A stretch of 64,000 nt of DNA from Flavobacterium inviolabile (GTDB taxonomy: Bacteria; Bacteroidota; Bacteroidia; Flavobacteriales; Flavobacteriaceae): assembly GCF_013389455.1 (NCBI RefSeq), contig NZ_CP058278.1, forward strand, positions 2,294,001 to 2,358,000, in the 5' to 3' direction. The translations under genes and the position numbers were made by a program. The notes under the pieces were generated by a model that made no database searches, was not told where the DNA came from, and saw only the letters and a list, made by a program, of their open reading frames with translations. This document shows, piece by piece, positions 34,147 to 43,986 of this stretch. Each line of letters opens with the position of its first letter. Position 1 is the stretch's first letter.

Positions 34147-34764
34147 ATGAAACTAAAAAGAACTTTACTGTTTATAATCCTAATATCAAATTTTGCTTTT
34201 GCTCAAAATACCGTAAAAATCACAAACAATTATGGAAGTGAAAACCGGGAAATCCAGGATGTAATTGATTTTGAAAATATTTACATTGAACGACTGAATT
34301 TTGAAGGAGGACAGCTTAACGGGAAATATTATGAAATAAATATCCAGGAATTTGTAAAAGGAAAATTAGTGCATAAAGAATTACTTTTTGATGGTGCTGA
34401 AACCGATTTCTTTAAGATCAATTCGGATAAAGAGTCACTAAAGTTTTTCTTTAAAATGGCTGACGGAAAGTTAAAAACCTATATAAGAGGAATGAAATTC
34501 GGAAGTAAGAAATCGTATTTTAAATTACAGGATGATTCCGATAAATATGCTTTAAAAGACTTTTTTGGCAGTAAAGAGGAGCTGTTTTTAGATATAAATT
34601 CCCAGCAGGAAATTCCGGTGTTTGCTATCATAACGCCAACAATCCATAAAGACGGCTCCGGTTCGTATTGCGAAGTTGTGCAATCGGATATCAAGCCTGA
34701 AAATCTGGGGACACATTTTAAAATTCCGCATTATTTTTTAATAACAATGAAGTTTAAGAAGTAG
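34147..34764 (+). CDS. Hypothetical secreted protein, 205 aa
   Basis: The signal peptide ends about residue 19 (NFAFAQ). The body looks like a beta-sandwich: IEDVIDFENIYIERLNFEGG-like strands (actual IQDVIDFENIYIE), then LNGKYYEINIQEFVKGK and, late in the protein, CEVVQSDIKPENLGTHFKIP. No named family recognised. It stands alone between repeat blocks; its last codons abut the next heptamer repeat, so repeat insertion may have trimmed its 3' flank. Confidence 0.65.
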   Translation: MKLKRTLLFIILISNFAFAQNTVKITNNYGSENREIQDVIDFENIYIERLNFEGGQLNGKYYEINIQEFVKGKLVHKELLFDGAETDFFKINSDKESLKFFFKMADGKLKTYIRGMKFGSKKSYFKLQDDSDKYALKDFFGSKEELFLDINSQQEIPVFAIITPTIHKDGSGSYCEVVQSDIKPENLGTHFKIPHYFLITMKFKK

Positions 34765-34864
34765 AGGGCGAGGAGGAAGAGGCAAAGAGGAAGAGGCAAA
34801 GAGTAAGGGGCAAAGAGTAAGGGGCAAGAAGCAAAGGGCAAAGGACAAGAAGCAAAGGGCAAAC
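34763..34864 (+). repeat. Long GGCAAAR-type purine heptamer repeat
   Basis: About 100 bases of purine-rich heptamers (AGAGGCAAAGAGGAAGAGGC, AGTAAGGGGCAAGAAGC), directly after the stop codon of the 205-aa gene. It is followed after 30 bases by an unrelated perfect 14-bp tandem repeat. Confidence 0.8.
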
Positions 34865-34895
34865 AAACAATAACCTAAGGCCAATTCCTAATCCC

Positions 34896-34992
34896 TAATT
34901 CTTCATTTCTAATTCTTCATTTCTAATTCTTCATTTCTAATTCTTCATTTCTAATTCTTCATTTCTAATTCTTCATTTCTAATTCTTTATTC
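34896..34992 (+). repeat. Perfect 14-bp tandem repeat, six copies plus a partial
   Basis: Unit TAATTCTTCATTTC repeats six times without mismatch (34896-34979), then a degenerate seventh copy to about 34992. The unit resembles short 'TAATTCTTCATTC' tails seen at the edge of other composite repeats (near 1131-1147). Confidence 0.95.
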
Positions 34993-35114
34993 TCTTTTCT
35001 TCAGTAAAGCTTTCCTACGTTTCAGGAGCTAAAATTGCTTTTCGGGTCATATTTCCATAAGTACATACACAACAAAAGGACAACTTTGCCATAGTGTAAC
35101 CTTTCTATCTACTT

Positions 35115-35957
35115 ATGATGAACAATGCCAACACCATAACCATTATTGCGGCAACCAATTTTAGCGCTATTGCGGAAAATGCCGTACTGTATGCCGCCGG
35201 TTTAGCCAAAACCGTAGGCGCAAAACTGCTGCTTTTCAACTCGTTTTCGCTGCCGGTTCATTCGGCGAATTCCCATATCACTTCCGACGGGATTCAAAAG
35301 CAGATCGACAATACAACAAACAAACTGAAACGACAGGCGGAAACACTGGCACAGCAGTTTGGAATTGAAACAACCGTTTTTTGCAGCTATTCCTTTCTGG
35401 AAGAACAACTGGTATTGCTGCTGAAAGAAACCAACGCACAGTTGCTGGTTATGGGCATGGCGGAACGTTCACTCGAACAGACACTGATTGGAAATTCTAC
35501 CACTTCGGCAATCAAAAATATCAATATTCCGATACTGGCAGTACCGCTGAAAGCACACTTTGAAGCCGCCCGGAAAATACTCTTTGCCTGCGATACCTTT
35601 AAGGAAGTTCCCCTAAAAAAACTCTCCTGGCTGTGGGAAGCCACAAAACTGATAGACGGCGAAATAGAAGTCTTTAATGTCACCGAAAAAATAGACAGTT
35701 TAAAAGCATCCGACGCACCGGCACTGGCAAAAAATATAGCCGAAAGCGAATTTCAGGATGTCAGATACCTTTATAAAAGCGTTCGTTCCAATGCGGTTAT
35801 AGCCGAGATTGAAAAAGAGATCCGGAATTTTGATGCCGATATACTGGTCATGATACCTCAAAAATATGGTTTCTGGGACTCGCTGATCCACCGCAGCAAA
35901 ACCGGAATCATGGCTTCCGGATTAAACATACCGCTGCTGTCATTGCCCAACTATTAG
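35115..35957 (+). CDS. Tandem universal stress protein
   Basis: 280 aa with two USP domains (about 1-145 and 150-280). The first begins ITIIAATNFSAIAENAVLYAAGLAKTVGA and ends with the nucleotide-loop-like VMGMAERSLEQTLIGNSTTS and IPILAVP. The second has degenerate loops. USPs are cytoplasmic proteins induced by growth arrest or stress, some binding ATP. A double-domain arrangement is common in Bacteroidota. Monocistronic; start MMNNANTITIIAAT. Confidence 0.9.
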   Translation: MMNNANTITIIAATNFSAIAENAVLYAAGLAKTVGAKLLLFNSFSLPVHSANSHITSDGIQKQIDNTTNKLKRQAETLAQQFGIETTVFCSYSFLEEQLVLLLKETNAQLLVMGMAERSLEQTLIGNSTTSAIKNINIPILAVPLKAHFEAARKILFACDTFKEVPLKKLSWLWEATKLIDGEIEVFNVTEKIDSLKASDAPALAKNIAESEFQDVRYLYKSVRSNAVIAEIEKEIRNFDADILVMIPQKYGFWDSLIHRSKTGIMASGLNIPLLSLPNY

Positions 35958-36080
35958 CCGGATAGGCGAGAAAAACAGTAAAATATGGTACTGAGGAATG
36001 GTAATTTCATTTTAAAAAACTATATTGGCACTAAGCCCTAAAAACGGCAGCAAACAGCACATATAAAATCCGATCTTGAA

Positions 36081-36088
36081 TATTTTTG
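36081..36088 (+). promoter_or_regulatory. Candidate -7 box for the LytS-type kinase operon
   Basis: TATTTTTG matches TAnnTTTG and lies 22 bases before the ATG at 36111. No TTTG at the expected -33 distance is seen. Confidence 0.4.
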
Positions 36089-36110
36089 CAGGTCACTATA
36101 CCATCTGTAC

Positions 36111-37235
36111 ATGATTGAAAAAATAAATATATACCTCATTAGCCGGTGGAGGAAAGTAGTTTTTGCACTGCTCTCCTTAATCATGTATTATGTGGTATCC
36201 TTTTTTCTGCATCCCGATGCTTACTACTGGAAATTCTTTTTTACACAACCGCTGCTCGATCAGATCATCGATGTGACCGTATCATTGCTGTTCTGCCTGA
36301 TTATTTCAAGGATCAGCATTATCATTAACAGCAAACTGAACGAATCGCTGCCCTGGACCGAAAAAACACTGCAGCGGGCGGTTATACAGACCGGTTTACA
36401 GATTTTGTGTATCGTACTGATCATTGCCTTTCAGGTAATTGTGAGCTTTTATGTGTATGATATGGACTGTGAGAACGATCCCTTATGCGATTTTAAAGGA
36501 CTGTGGAATTGGGTGAGTGCCAGTATTATTATTGCTTTGATTATCAGCGCAATCAATACCAGTAACTATTTTATTGAAAGCTGGAAGAAAACGGCACTTG
36601 ATGCGGCGGAACATCGTTTGAAAGCAGCCGAAAACAAAAGGGCTGCAGCCGAAGCCGAACTGCTTGCCTTAAAACTGCAGATCGATCCCCACTTTGTATT
36701 CAACAACCTGAGTGTACTGTCGGAACTCATATTGGTAGATCAGAAACTGGGGTATGATTACTCCGAAAACTTTTCCAAAGTTTACCGCTATCTTTTGGTA
36801 AACTCCAAAAAGGACATCATAAAACTGGCCGACGAATTAAAATTCTTGCGATCCTATATTTTCCTGATTCAGAACAGGGTAGGAAGTGGTGTGTCCTTTG
36901 AGATTGCTATTGACGAAACGGCACAAAACTTATATTTACCGCCGTTAACGCTGCAATTCCTCATTGAAAATGCCTTAAAGCACAACAAAACGATCAAAAG
37001 CGATCCTCTGAAAATTAAGATCTACAACAGCGGAACCGACACCTTAGTGGTTGAAAATGAACGCATCCCGATACAAAGTGCTGTATTGTCCTCCGGATTA
37101 GGACTGAGCAACATCATGGGCCGGTACAAACTGCTCACAGACAGAACTCCCGAAATAATCAAGGACAGCCATACGTTTAAAGTGATAATCCCATTAATAG
37201 GCTATGAAGATGAAGATAGTAATTATAGAAGATGA
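36111..37235 (+). CDS. LytS-type sensor histidine kinase
   Basis: 374 aa. There are four predicted membrane segments (about 15-33, 54-72, 92-116, 132-152) and a coiled-coil linker (160-190). The His_kinase box is LQIDPHFVFNNLS, with phospho-acceptor His about residue 194, then a HATPase-type domain with IENALKHN and GLGLSNIMGRYKLLT. These YehU/LytS kinases signal to LytTR response regulators. The following regulator gene overlaps by 32 bases, so they are coupled. The downstream RND efflux genes are a likely target. Confidence 0.92.
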   Translation: MIEKINIYLISRWRKVVFALLSLIMYYVVSFFLHPDAYYWKFFFTQPLLDQIIDVTVSLLFCLIISRISIIINSKLNESLPWTEKTLQRAVIQTGLQILCIVLIIAFQVIVSFYVYDMDCENDPLCDFKGLWNWVSASIIIALIISAINTSNYFIESWKKTALDAAEHRLKAAENKRAAAEAELLALKLQIDPHFVFNNLSVLSELILVDQKLGYDYSENFSKVYRYLLVNSKKDIIKLADELKFLRSYIFLIQNRVGSGVSFEIAIDETAQNLYLPPLTLQFLIENALKHNKTIKSDPLKIKIYNSGTDTLVVENERIPIQSAVLSSGLGLSNIMGRYKLLTDRTPEIIKDSHTFKVIIPLIGYEDEDSNYRR

Positions 37236-37959
37236 AAAACCGAATGCGGATCGCCTGCAACGACTAATCAAAGAAATTCGTCCGGAGGCGGTAGTGCTGT
37301 GCGTACTGGAAAGTATAGCCGAAAGTGTGGCCTGGTTTTCAAACAACAGCAGCCCGGATCTGGTTATGATGGACGTGCGCCTGAGCGACGGACTTAGTTT
37401 TGAGATCTTCTCCGGTATAAAACTGCTGTGTCCGATAATTTTTACCACAGCTTATGACGAATATGCCGTGAGAGCTTTTAAATTCAACAGCATCGATTAC
37501 CTGCTCAAACCGGTTGAAAAAGAAGAATTGGAAACCGCTTTTGAAAAGCATGAAAACCAGCCCCATAGCAACCTTCAGAACAGACTGGACAGTCTGCTGA
37601 ATTTTGTAACCCATAAAGACTACCGTACCCGGTTTTTACTCCCGTACCGCGACGGCTTTAAAACCTTAATGATCAGTGATGTGGAATACTTTTATTCCGA
37701 GCTGAAAGTCACCCGTGCGCGCCTGCTTAACGGTACGGAAGAAGTCGTACCGCAAACCATGGAAGAACTGGAACACCAGCTGGATCCGAAAACCTTTTTC
37801 CGGGCAAACCGCCAGTTTATCATACACATCGATTCGATACAGCATGTGTACAACCACTTTAACTCCAAACTGAAAATCGTACTCAAAAAAAGCAGCGATA
37901 CCGAGATCATCATCAGCCGTGAAAAAGCGGGGATCTTAAAATCCTGGATGGATTATTAA
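37204..37959 (+). CDS. LytTR-type response regulator
   Basis: 251 aa. Receiver domain: IVIIEDEKPNADRL at the start, phospho-acceptor Asp about residue 57 (VMMDVRLSDG), then FTTAYDEYAVRAFKFNSIDY and LLKPVEK. A C-terminal LytTR DNA-binding domain (about 145-248) has FFRANRQFIIHIDSIQHVYN. Start at 37204 (MKMKIVIIED); the ATG at 37210 is possible. Its gene lies 172 bases before the efflux adaptor gene, consistent with control of that operon. Confidence 0.92.
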   Translation: MKMKIVIIEDEKPNADRLQRLIKEIRPEAVVLCVLESIAESVAWFSNNSSPDLVMMDVRLSDGLSFEIFSGIKLLCPIIFTTAYDEYAVRAFKFNSIDYLLKPVEKEELETAFEKHENQPHSNLQNRLDSLLNFVTHKDYRTRFLLPYRDGFKTLMISDVEYFYSELKVTRARLLNGTEEVVPQTMEELEHQLDPKTFFRANRQFIIHIDSIQHVYNHFNSKLKIVLKKSSDTEIIISREKAGILKSWMDY

Positions 37960-38131
37960 ACGGCTGCCTTACCGGAACAATGACGGTAATTACCGGTCGT
38001 GAACCCCCGTTTTTACTCAGAACGGCTATTCTTCGTTTCAGCAGTAAAAAACGACGTTTCGGTTAATTTCTTATATTTTACAGGGTCTTCCCGTTGTTAT
38101 TTTGTCGTCTAAAATTATAGTATTCGATAAA

Positions 38132-39265
38132 ATGACAAAGCCAATTTTCCAAAACAACAGGACCTTGATAAAGGTTTTCGTGGTAATGATTATGATAAGC
38201 CTCACCTCATGCGGACAAGGAGGCAACGGAGAGGCACCGCAAATGCCCAAGCCGGAAGTCGATTTTTTTATAGCCCAGTCCACAACCGGTGAAGTCGAGA
38301 AAAAATACCCCGGCAGCATTGAAGGAAGCGTTAATGTTGATATCAAAGCACAGGTGTCCGGCTATCTTGAAGCGATTTATGTTAAAGAAGGAGAGTATGT
38401 ACAGCAGGGACAATCCCTGTTTAAAATTAAGGGAGATGTTTTTGCCGAACAGGTAAACAATAGTCAGGCTGCCTATAAAGCGGCTTTGGCAAACCTTTCC
38501 AACGCCAGACTGGAAATTGAAAAAATAAAGCCGCTGGTAGCCGGAAAAGTAGTTTCAGAAATTCAGCTGCAAACCGCTCAGGCAAATTATGAAGCTGCGG
38601 TAGCCCAGGTAGCTCAGGCAAAAGCAGCCTTGGGTTCTTCTAAGCTTAACGCCGATTTCTCACTGATAAAAGCACCGGTAAGCGGTTACATCAGCCGTAT
38701 TCCGAACCGTATCGGGAACCTGGTTACGCCTAATGATGCTGCACCGTTAACCACTTTATCCGAAATAAACAACGTTTTTGTATACTTCTCAATGAGTGAA
38801 GCCGACTATTTGGCAGTATTGAGAGAAGGTATGTCCAAAACACCGGTAAGCCTTATTTTAGCCGACGGAAGTACCTATGAACACAAAGGGAAACTGGAAA
38901 CGGCAAGCGGAAATATTGACCGTACTACCGGAAGTATTGCTCTGAAAGCAATTTTCCCGAATCCGGAAAAATACCTGCGTGCCGGCGGTTCGGCAAGAGT
39001 GGTGCTCAATAACAGCCTTTCTGCTGTACTGACCGTTCCGATGGCAAGTGTAAAAGACATACAGGACAAGTTTTTTGTATTTACGCTGACCGCAAACGAT
39101 AAAGTTGCGATGACCCCTATAGAAATAGCCGGAAGTGCAGGCAATAACTACTTTGTGAGCAAAGGCATAAAACAGGGCGATAAGATCGCACTGAACAACA
39201 TTGACCTCCTGAACCACGAAATGGTTGTAGTACCCAAAGTAGCAGCTTTAGCGGCTAAAAAATAA
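38132..39265 (+). CDS. RND efflux periplasmic adaptor (membrane fusion protein)
   Basis: 377 aa from the ATG at 38132, chosen because the lipoprotein signal starts there: MTKPIFQNNRTLIKVF and lipobox SLTSC (Cys about 27). The lipoyl half-motif VSGYLEAIYVKEGEYVQQGQ, an alpha-hairpin (about 95-165), second lipoyl half APVSGYISRI and beta-barrel domains follow. It links the inner-membrane pump to the outer-membrane channel. It is first gene of a three-gene efflux operon. Confidence 0.93.
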   Translation: MTKPIFQNNRTLIKVFVVMIMISLTSCGQGGNGEAPQMPKPEVDFFIAQSTTGEVEKKYPGSIEGSVNVDIKAQVSGYLEAIYVKEGEYVQQGQSLFKIKGDVFAEQVNNSQAAYKAALANLSNARLEIEKIKPLVAGKVVSEIQLQTAQANYEAAVAQVAQAKAALGSSKLNADFSLIKAPVSGYISRIPNRIGNLVTPNDAAPLTTLSEINNVFVYFSMSEADYLAVLREGMSKTPVSLILADGSTYEHKGKLETASGNIDRTTGSIALKAIFPNPEKYLRAGGSARVVLNNSLSAVLTVPMASVKDIQDKFFVFTLTANDKVAMTPIEIAGSAGNNYFVSKGIKQGDKIALNNIDLLNHEMVVVPKVAALAAKK

Positions 39266-39299
39266 ACAAACCCATTGATTTAATATAAATAACATTTCC

Positions 39300-42200
39300 A
39301 TGTTAAAAAACATAATAGACAGGCCGGTACTGGCTACCGTAATTTCCATTGTATTGGTAATACTTGGAATCATTGGCCTTACAAGATTGTCGGTAACCCG
39401 CTTTCCCGATATTTCGCCGCCTACAGTAATGGTGAGCGGTTCCTATCCCGGAGGGAATAGCGAAACCGTTATCCGTTCGGTAGTAACACCGTTGGAAGAA
39501 CAGATCAACGGGGTGGAAAACATGCAGTACATTAAATCAACTGCCAGTAACGACGGTTCGTTTTCCATCAACGTGGTATTCAAACAGGGTGTCGACCCGG
39601 ATCAGGCAGCTGTAAACGTACAAAACAGGGTACAGCAGGCAACACCAAAACTGCCGCAGGAGGTAATCCGTATGGGATTAACCACTTCCAAGCAGCAGAA
39701 CAGTATGATCGTTATCTTTAACCTGTATACGGACGACAACAGCAAATACGACGAATTGTTCCTGCAAAACTATGCGAATATCAATCTGGTACCACAGATA
39801 AAACGGGTACCGGGCGTAGGACAGGCACAGATTTTCGGGGCTAAGGACTATTCGATGCGTGTTTGGCTGGATCCGCGTAAAATGGCAAATGCCGGACTGA
39901 TCCCTTCCGATGTAACGCAGGCAATAGCCGACCAGAGTCTGGAATCGGCTCCGGGTAAACTGGGAGAAGAATCAAAATCGGCTTTGGAATACATTATCCG
40001 TTACAAAGGGAAAAAGAACAAGCCGGAACAATATGAAGATATTGTTGTTAAAAATGACGGACAGAACATACTGCGCCTTAAAGATGTGGCGCGGGTAGAA
40101 TTCGGATCCATTTCCTATAGCGGTGATAATATGTCGAACGGTAAAAATGCCGTTACGGTAGCGATCCTGCAAACCTCTGGCTCGAATGCCAATGATATTG
40201 AAATAGGCGTTAACCGGGAAATCGAAAGACTGTCGAAATCCTTTCCGCCGGGTGTGAAATACGTAAGTGTAATGAGTACCAAAGAGCGGTTGGATGAAGC
40301 CACCGGACAGGTAAAATCGACCTTGATCGAAGCTTTCCTGCTCGTGTTTATAGTTGTGTTTATCTTCCTTCAGGATCTGCGTTCTACGATTATTCCGGCG
40401 ATAGCTGTTCCGGTAGCGATTGTAGGAACATTTTTCTTCCTGCTGGTATTCGGTTTCACGATCAACATCCTGACGTTGTTTGCATTGGTACTGGCCATCG
40501 GTATTGTGGTGGATGATGCCATTGTGGTGGTTGAAGCCGTACACAGTAAGATGGAAGAAGATGCCGGCCTTACGGCTAAAGAGGCTACCCATACGGCCAT
40601 GTCGGAAATTACCGGGGCGGTAATCTCGATTACACTGGTTATGGCTGCGGTATTTATTCCTATTGGTTTTATGACCGGATCATCGGGGATTTTCTATAAG
40701 CAGTTTGCCTATACTTTAGCCATTGCCATTATCATTTCGGCAGTAAATGCATTAACGCTAACGCCGGCTTTATGTGCCTTATTGTTAAAGAATAAGCATA
40801 GCGGAAACCATCATGATGCGGTGCCGGAAACAAGCTTTAAGCAGCGTTTTTTTACCGGTTTCAATACCGGTTTCAACAACCTGACCGGGAAATACATTAA
40901 AGGTGTTCGTTTCCTGATTAACAGAAAATGGCTGGCAGCCGGTCTGGTAACAATTGTGAGTGCGGTTGCTTTCCTGATGATGATGAGTACGCCAAAGAGT
41001 TTTGTACCGCTGGAAGACGACGGATTTATGATCTACAGCTTGTCGATGCCGCCGGGAACTGCCCTGGACCGTACAACCGAAGTGGTTAAGAAAATTGAAA
41101 AAACTCTGGATGGAATGGAAGCCTTTGACAACCATACCAGTATTACCGGATTTAACATCCTGAGCAACAGTGCGAGTCCGGCTTACGGATTAGGATTCTT
41201 AAAACTGAAACCGAAAAAAGACAGGGGAGCAGTAAAAGATATTGAAGCCATTTTAAATGATGTCAACGCCAGATTGTCCACAATAAAAGAAGGCTCGATC
41301 ATGGTACTGCGTATGCCTCCGGTAGAAGGATTCGGGGTGACCAGTGGTGCCGAAATCGTGTTACAGGACCGGACGGCACGTGATCCGGCGGTACTGAAAG
41401 CGATGGCCGATAAAGTAATCGGACAGATCATGCAGCAACCGGGTGTGCAATTTGCCTATACCACTTTCCGTGCCGATTATCCGCAGCTGGAACTGGAAGT
41501 TGATGAAGACAAAGCGAAGCAGATGGGCGTAAGCGTCCGGGATCTGTTAAACAATATTCAGACCTATTTTGCAGGAGATCAGTCGGCTGACTTTACCCGT
41601 TTCGGGAAATTCTACCGTGTGAATGTTAAGGCAGACGGTATCTTCCGAACCGATGAAGCCGCTTTTAATGAAATATTCGTACGCAATGCCAAAATGGAAA
41701 TGGTACCGGTTAAAGCCCTGGTTACCCTGAAAAAGGTGTACGGACCGGAATCGGTGAACCGCTATAACCTGTACAACTCCGTTAGTATTACAGCTGTAGC
41801 CTTACCGGGATACAGTAACGGAGAAATTATGGGCAACCTGGAAAAAGTACTGGACACGCTTCCGTCTGATTATACTTATGAATGGACCGGATTGAGTTTA
41901 GAAGAAAAATCGGCAGGTAACCAGACGGTAGCGATCTTCGGATTGTGTCTGCTATTTGTATTCTTCCTGCTGGCTGCACAGTATGAAAGCTATTTACTGC
42001 CATTGGCGGTATTACTGTCCATACCAACGGGAATATTGGGGGCTTTTGCCGGAATTAAAACGGTAGGACTGGATAACAACATTTATGTACAGGTAGGATT
42101 GATTATGCTGGTAGGACTGTTGGCCAAAAATGCCATCCTGATTGTGGAATTTGCATTGCAAAGGCGAAAATCGGGATTATCGATTATTGAAGCCGCAATT

Positions 42201-42455
42201 GAAGGGGCGAGATCCAGGCTGCGCCCGATTATCATGACCTCACTGGCTTTTATTGTGGGAATGATACCGCTGATGTTTGCCACAGGAGGTACTGCAGTAG
42301 GAAATAAATCCATCAGTATAAGTGCTGCGATAGGAATGTTAAGCGGAGTGGTATTAGGTGTTTTTGTCATACCGTTGCTCTTTATATTCTTCCAGTATTT
42401 ACAGGAAAAGATTTCCGGTAACAACAAAATGAATCAGACTATAAACAGAAACTAA
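39300..42455 (+). CDS. RND efflux permease (HAE1 family)
   Basis: 1051 aa. N-terminal RPVLATVISIVLVILGIIGL, porter-domain motif FPDISPPTVMVSGSYPGGNSE, and the membrane proton-relay sequence LAIGIVVDDAIVVVEAVH (about residues 398-416, two Asp). The second half repeats the fold (LVGLLAKNAILIVEFA). It uses the proton gradient to export drugs or metabolites; substrates cannot be read from the sequence. The following gene starts inside its stop codon (TAATG overlap), proving an operon. Confidence 0.95.
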   Translation: MLKNIIDRPVLATVISIVLVILGIIGLTRLSVTRFPDISPPTVMVSGSYPGGNSETVIRSVVTPLEEQINGVENMQYIKSTASNDGSFSINVVFKQGVDPDQAAVNVQNRVQQATPKLPQEVIRMGLTTSKQQNSMIVIFNLYTDDNSKYDELFLQNYANINLVPQIKRVPGVGQAQIFGAKDYSMRVWLDPRKMANAGLIPSDVTQAIADQSLESAPGKLGEESKSALEYIIRYKGKKNKPEQYEDIVVKNDGQNILRLKDVARVEFGSISYSGDNMSNGKNAVTVAILQTSGSNANDIEIGVNREIERLSKSFPPGVKYVSVMSTKERLDEATGQVKSTLIEAFLLVFIVVFIFLQDLRSTIIPAIAVPVAIVGTFFFLLVFGFTINILTLFALVLAIGIVVDDAIVVVEAVHSKMEEDAGLTAKEATHTAMSEITGAVISITLVMAAVFIPIGFMTGSSGIFYKQFAYTLAIAIIISAVNALTLTPALCALLLKNKHSGNHHDAVPETSFKQRFFTGFNTGFNNLTGKYIKGVRFLINRKWLAAGLVTIVSAVAFLMMMSTPKSFVPLEDDGFMIYSLSMPPGTALDRTTEVVKKIEKTLDGMEAFDNHTSITGFNILSNSASPAYGLGFLKLKPKKDRGAVKDIEAILNDVNARLSTIKEGSIMVLRMPPVEGFGVTSGAEIVLQDRTARDPAVLKAMADKVIGQIMQQPGVQFAYTTFRADYPQLELEVDEDKAKQMGVSVRDLLNNIQTYFAGDQSADFTRFGKFYRVNVKADGIFRTDEAAFNEIFVRNAKMEMVPVKALVTLKKVYGPESVNRYNLYNSVSITAVALPGYSNGEIMGNLEKVLDTLPSDYTYEWTGLSLEEKSAGNQTVAIFGLCLLFVFFLLAAQYESYLLPLAVLLSIPTGILGAFAGIKTVGLDNNIYVQVGLIMLVGLLAKNAILIVEFALQRRKSGLSIIEAAIEGARSRLRPIIMTSLAFIVGMIPLMFATGGTAVGNKSISISAAIGMLSGVVLGVFVIPLLFIFFQYLQEKISGNNKMNQTINRN

Positions 42456-43864
42456 TGAAAATAGTAAACAATATAGCGATTGCCTTATGTACCGCCATGA
42501 TTGCATCGTCCTGTGTGGTGGGTAAAAAATATGCCCGTACGGATTTAAACACTCCGGAACAATACCGGGAACAGCTTGCGGTAACGGGAGATACCCTTTT
42601 ACTGCCGTGGAAAAGCTTTTATAAAGATCCTTTGCTGGCAGAACTTATCGAAAAGGCACTGGCCAAAAACAACGAAGTGCTTACGGCTGTTAAAAGTATG
42701 GAACAGCTGGACCTGGCCTATAAACAGGCGAAGCATTCACTGATGCCCACATTGGAATTTTCAACCGGGGCAAACCGGACCTATCAGTCCAGAAACTCTT
42801 TAAACGGTTCGTTAAGCGAGCAGTTTACCGGGAAAAACTATCTGGATGATTATAGTGCAAACCTGAGTCTTTCGTGGGAAGCCGATATCTGGGGCAAGGC
42901 TGCTTTGCAGAAAAGAGATGCCAGAGCCGGTTATTTTGCCCAGAAAGAAAACCTTTCGGCATTAAAAACCAGGATCATTGTCCAGGTGGCACAGGCATAT
43001 TACAATCTTTTGGGACTGGACGAGCAGCTCAAAATTGCTGAGAAAAATATTGAACTATCGGACAATACTTTAGCAATGATGCAATTGCAGTACAAATCCG
43101 GGAATATCAATTCGCTGGCAGTCGATCAGACCGAAGCACAGAAAAAAACAGCTGAATTGCTGGTACCGCTGGCGAAAACAAATATAGCGGTGCAGGAAAA
43201 TGCCCTGCGTATTTTGTGTGGCGACTATCCGGACAGTATACAGCGTTCGGGCAGCCTGGATGTGAATGCGCTGCATGATGTTTTTGACGCAGGTGTTCCG
43301 GCGGCACTTTTAAGCCGGAGACCGGATGTAAAAGCAGCAGAATTTGCGGTAATGTCTGCTACGGCAAAAACCGGACTGGCAAAAGCGGCCATGTATCCGA
43401 GGCTGAGCATTACCCCGCAAATAGGTGTCAATTCGTTTGAATTTGACAGCTGGTTTGATTTTCCGGGTTCGGTTACCAAAAATATAGCGGCCAATCTGGT
43501 GCAGCCAATTTTCCAAAAACGAACGCTGCGCACTGCCTATCAGGTGGCTCAGCTGGAACAGGAAAAAGCGGCGATACAGTTTAAACAATCGTTTCTGGTT
43601 GCCGTTGGGGAAGTATCTGACGCCTTGTCAAAAATAAAATATGCCAAAGAGCGCCTACAGCTGATAGATCAGAAAACGGCTTCTTTGGAGAAAGCGACAA
43701 AAGGAGCGATGCTGCTTTATAAAAGCGGTATGGCAACTTATCTGGAAGTTATTACAGCCCAGAATAACGCCCTTCAAAACGATCTGGAAGTCATTAACCT
43801 CAAACTGGAAAAGCTAAATGCATCCGGCGATTTGTACAGAGCCCTTGGAGGTGGTGTTAATTAG
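42455..43864 (+). CDS. Outer-membrane efflux protein (TolC/NodT family)
   Basis: 469 aa lipoprotein: ALCTAMIASSCVVGKKY (Cys about 20), then two outer-membrane-efflux repeats with ADIWGKAALQKRDARAGYFA and LEQEKAAIQFKQSFLVAVGE. A NodT-type RRPDVKAAE motif is at about 288. It forms the outer-membrane exit duct for the pump encoded upstream. The start overlaps the permease stop by one base. Confidence 0.93.
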   Translation: MKIVNNIAIALCTAMIASSCVVGKKYARTDLNTPEQYREQLAVTGDTLLLPWKSFYKDPLLAELIEKALAKNNEVLTAVKSMEQLDLAYKQAKHSLMPTLEFSTGANRTYQSRNSLNGSLSEQFTGKNYLDDYSANLSLSWEADIWGKAALQKRDARAGYFAQKENLSALKTRIIVQVAQAYYNLLGLDEQLKIAEKNIELSDNTLAMMQLQYKSGNINSLAVDQTEAQKKTAELLVPLAKTNIAVQENALRILCGDYPDSIQRSGSLDVNALHDVFDAGVPAALLSRRPDVKAAEFAVMSATAKTGLAKAAMYPRLSITPQIGVNSFEFDSWFDFPGSVTKNIAANLVQPIFQKRTLRTAYQVAQLEQEKAAIQFKQSFLVAVGEVSDALSKIKYAKERLQLIDQKTASLEKATKGAMLLYKSGMATYLEVITAQNNALQNDLEVINLKLEKLNASGDLYRALGGGVN

Positions 43865-43888
43865 GCTCTGAAACACAAAATTCCTTTT

Positions 43889-43928
43889 CCGGCATATCCA
43901 GTTAATGCTCCTTACTGGGTATGTCCGG
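43889..43928 (+). terminator. Imperfect hairpin after the efflux operon
   Basis: CCGGCATATCCAGT pairs with ACTGGGTATGTCCGG with one bulge and one mismatch, 25 bases after the stop of the outer-membrane channel gene. The T-run is weak (GGTTTTG further down). Confidence 0.5.
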
Positions 43929-43986
43929 ATCAGGTTTTGTATATTTATAAGAAATCAGCATTAAGCATCATAACAATTAAAAACAG

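Noticed and set aside
34896..34992. Possible CRISPR array
   Set aside because: The 14-bp units are directly adjacent with no spacers, and no cas genes are present.
39972..40592. 206-codon ORF antisense to the RND permease
   Set aside because: Shadow of a well conserved transporter, with His/Tyr-rich composition typical of antisense translation.
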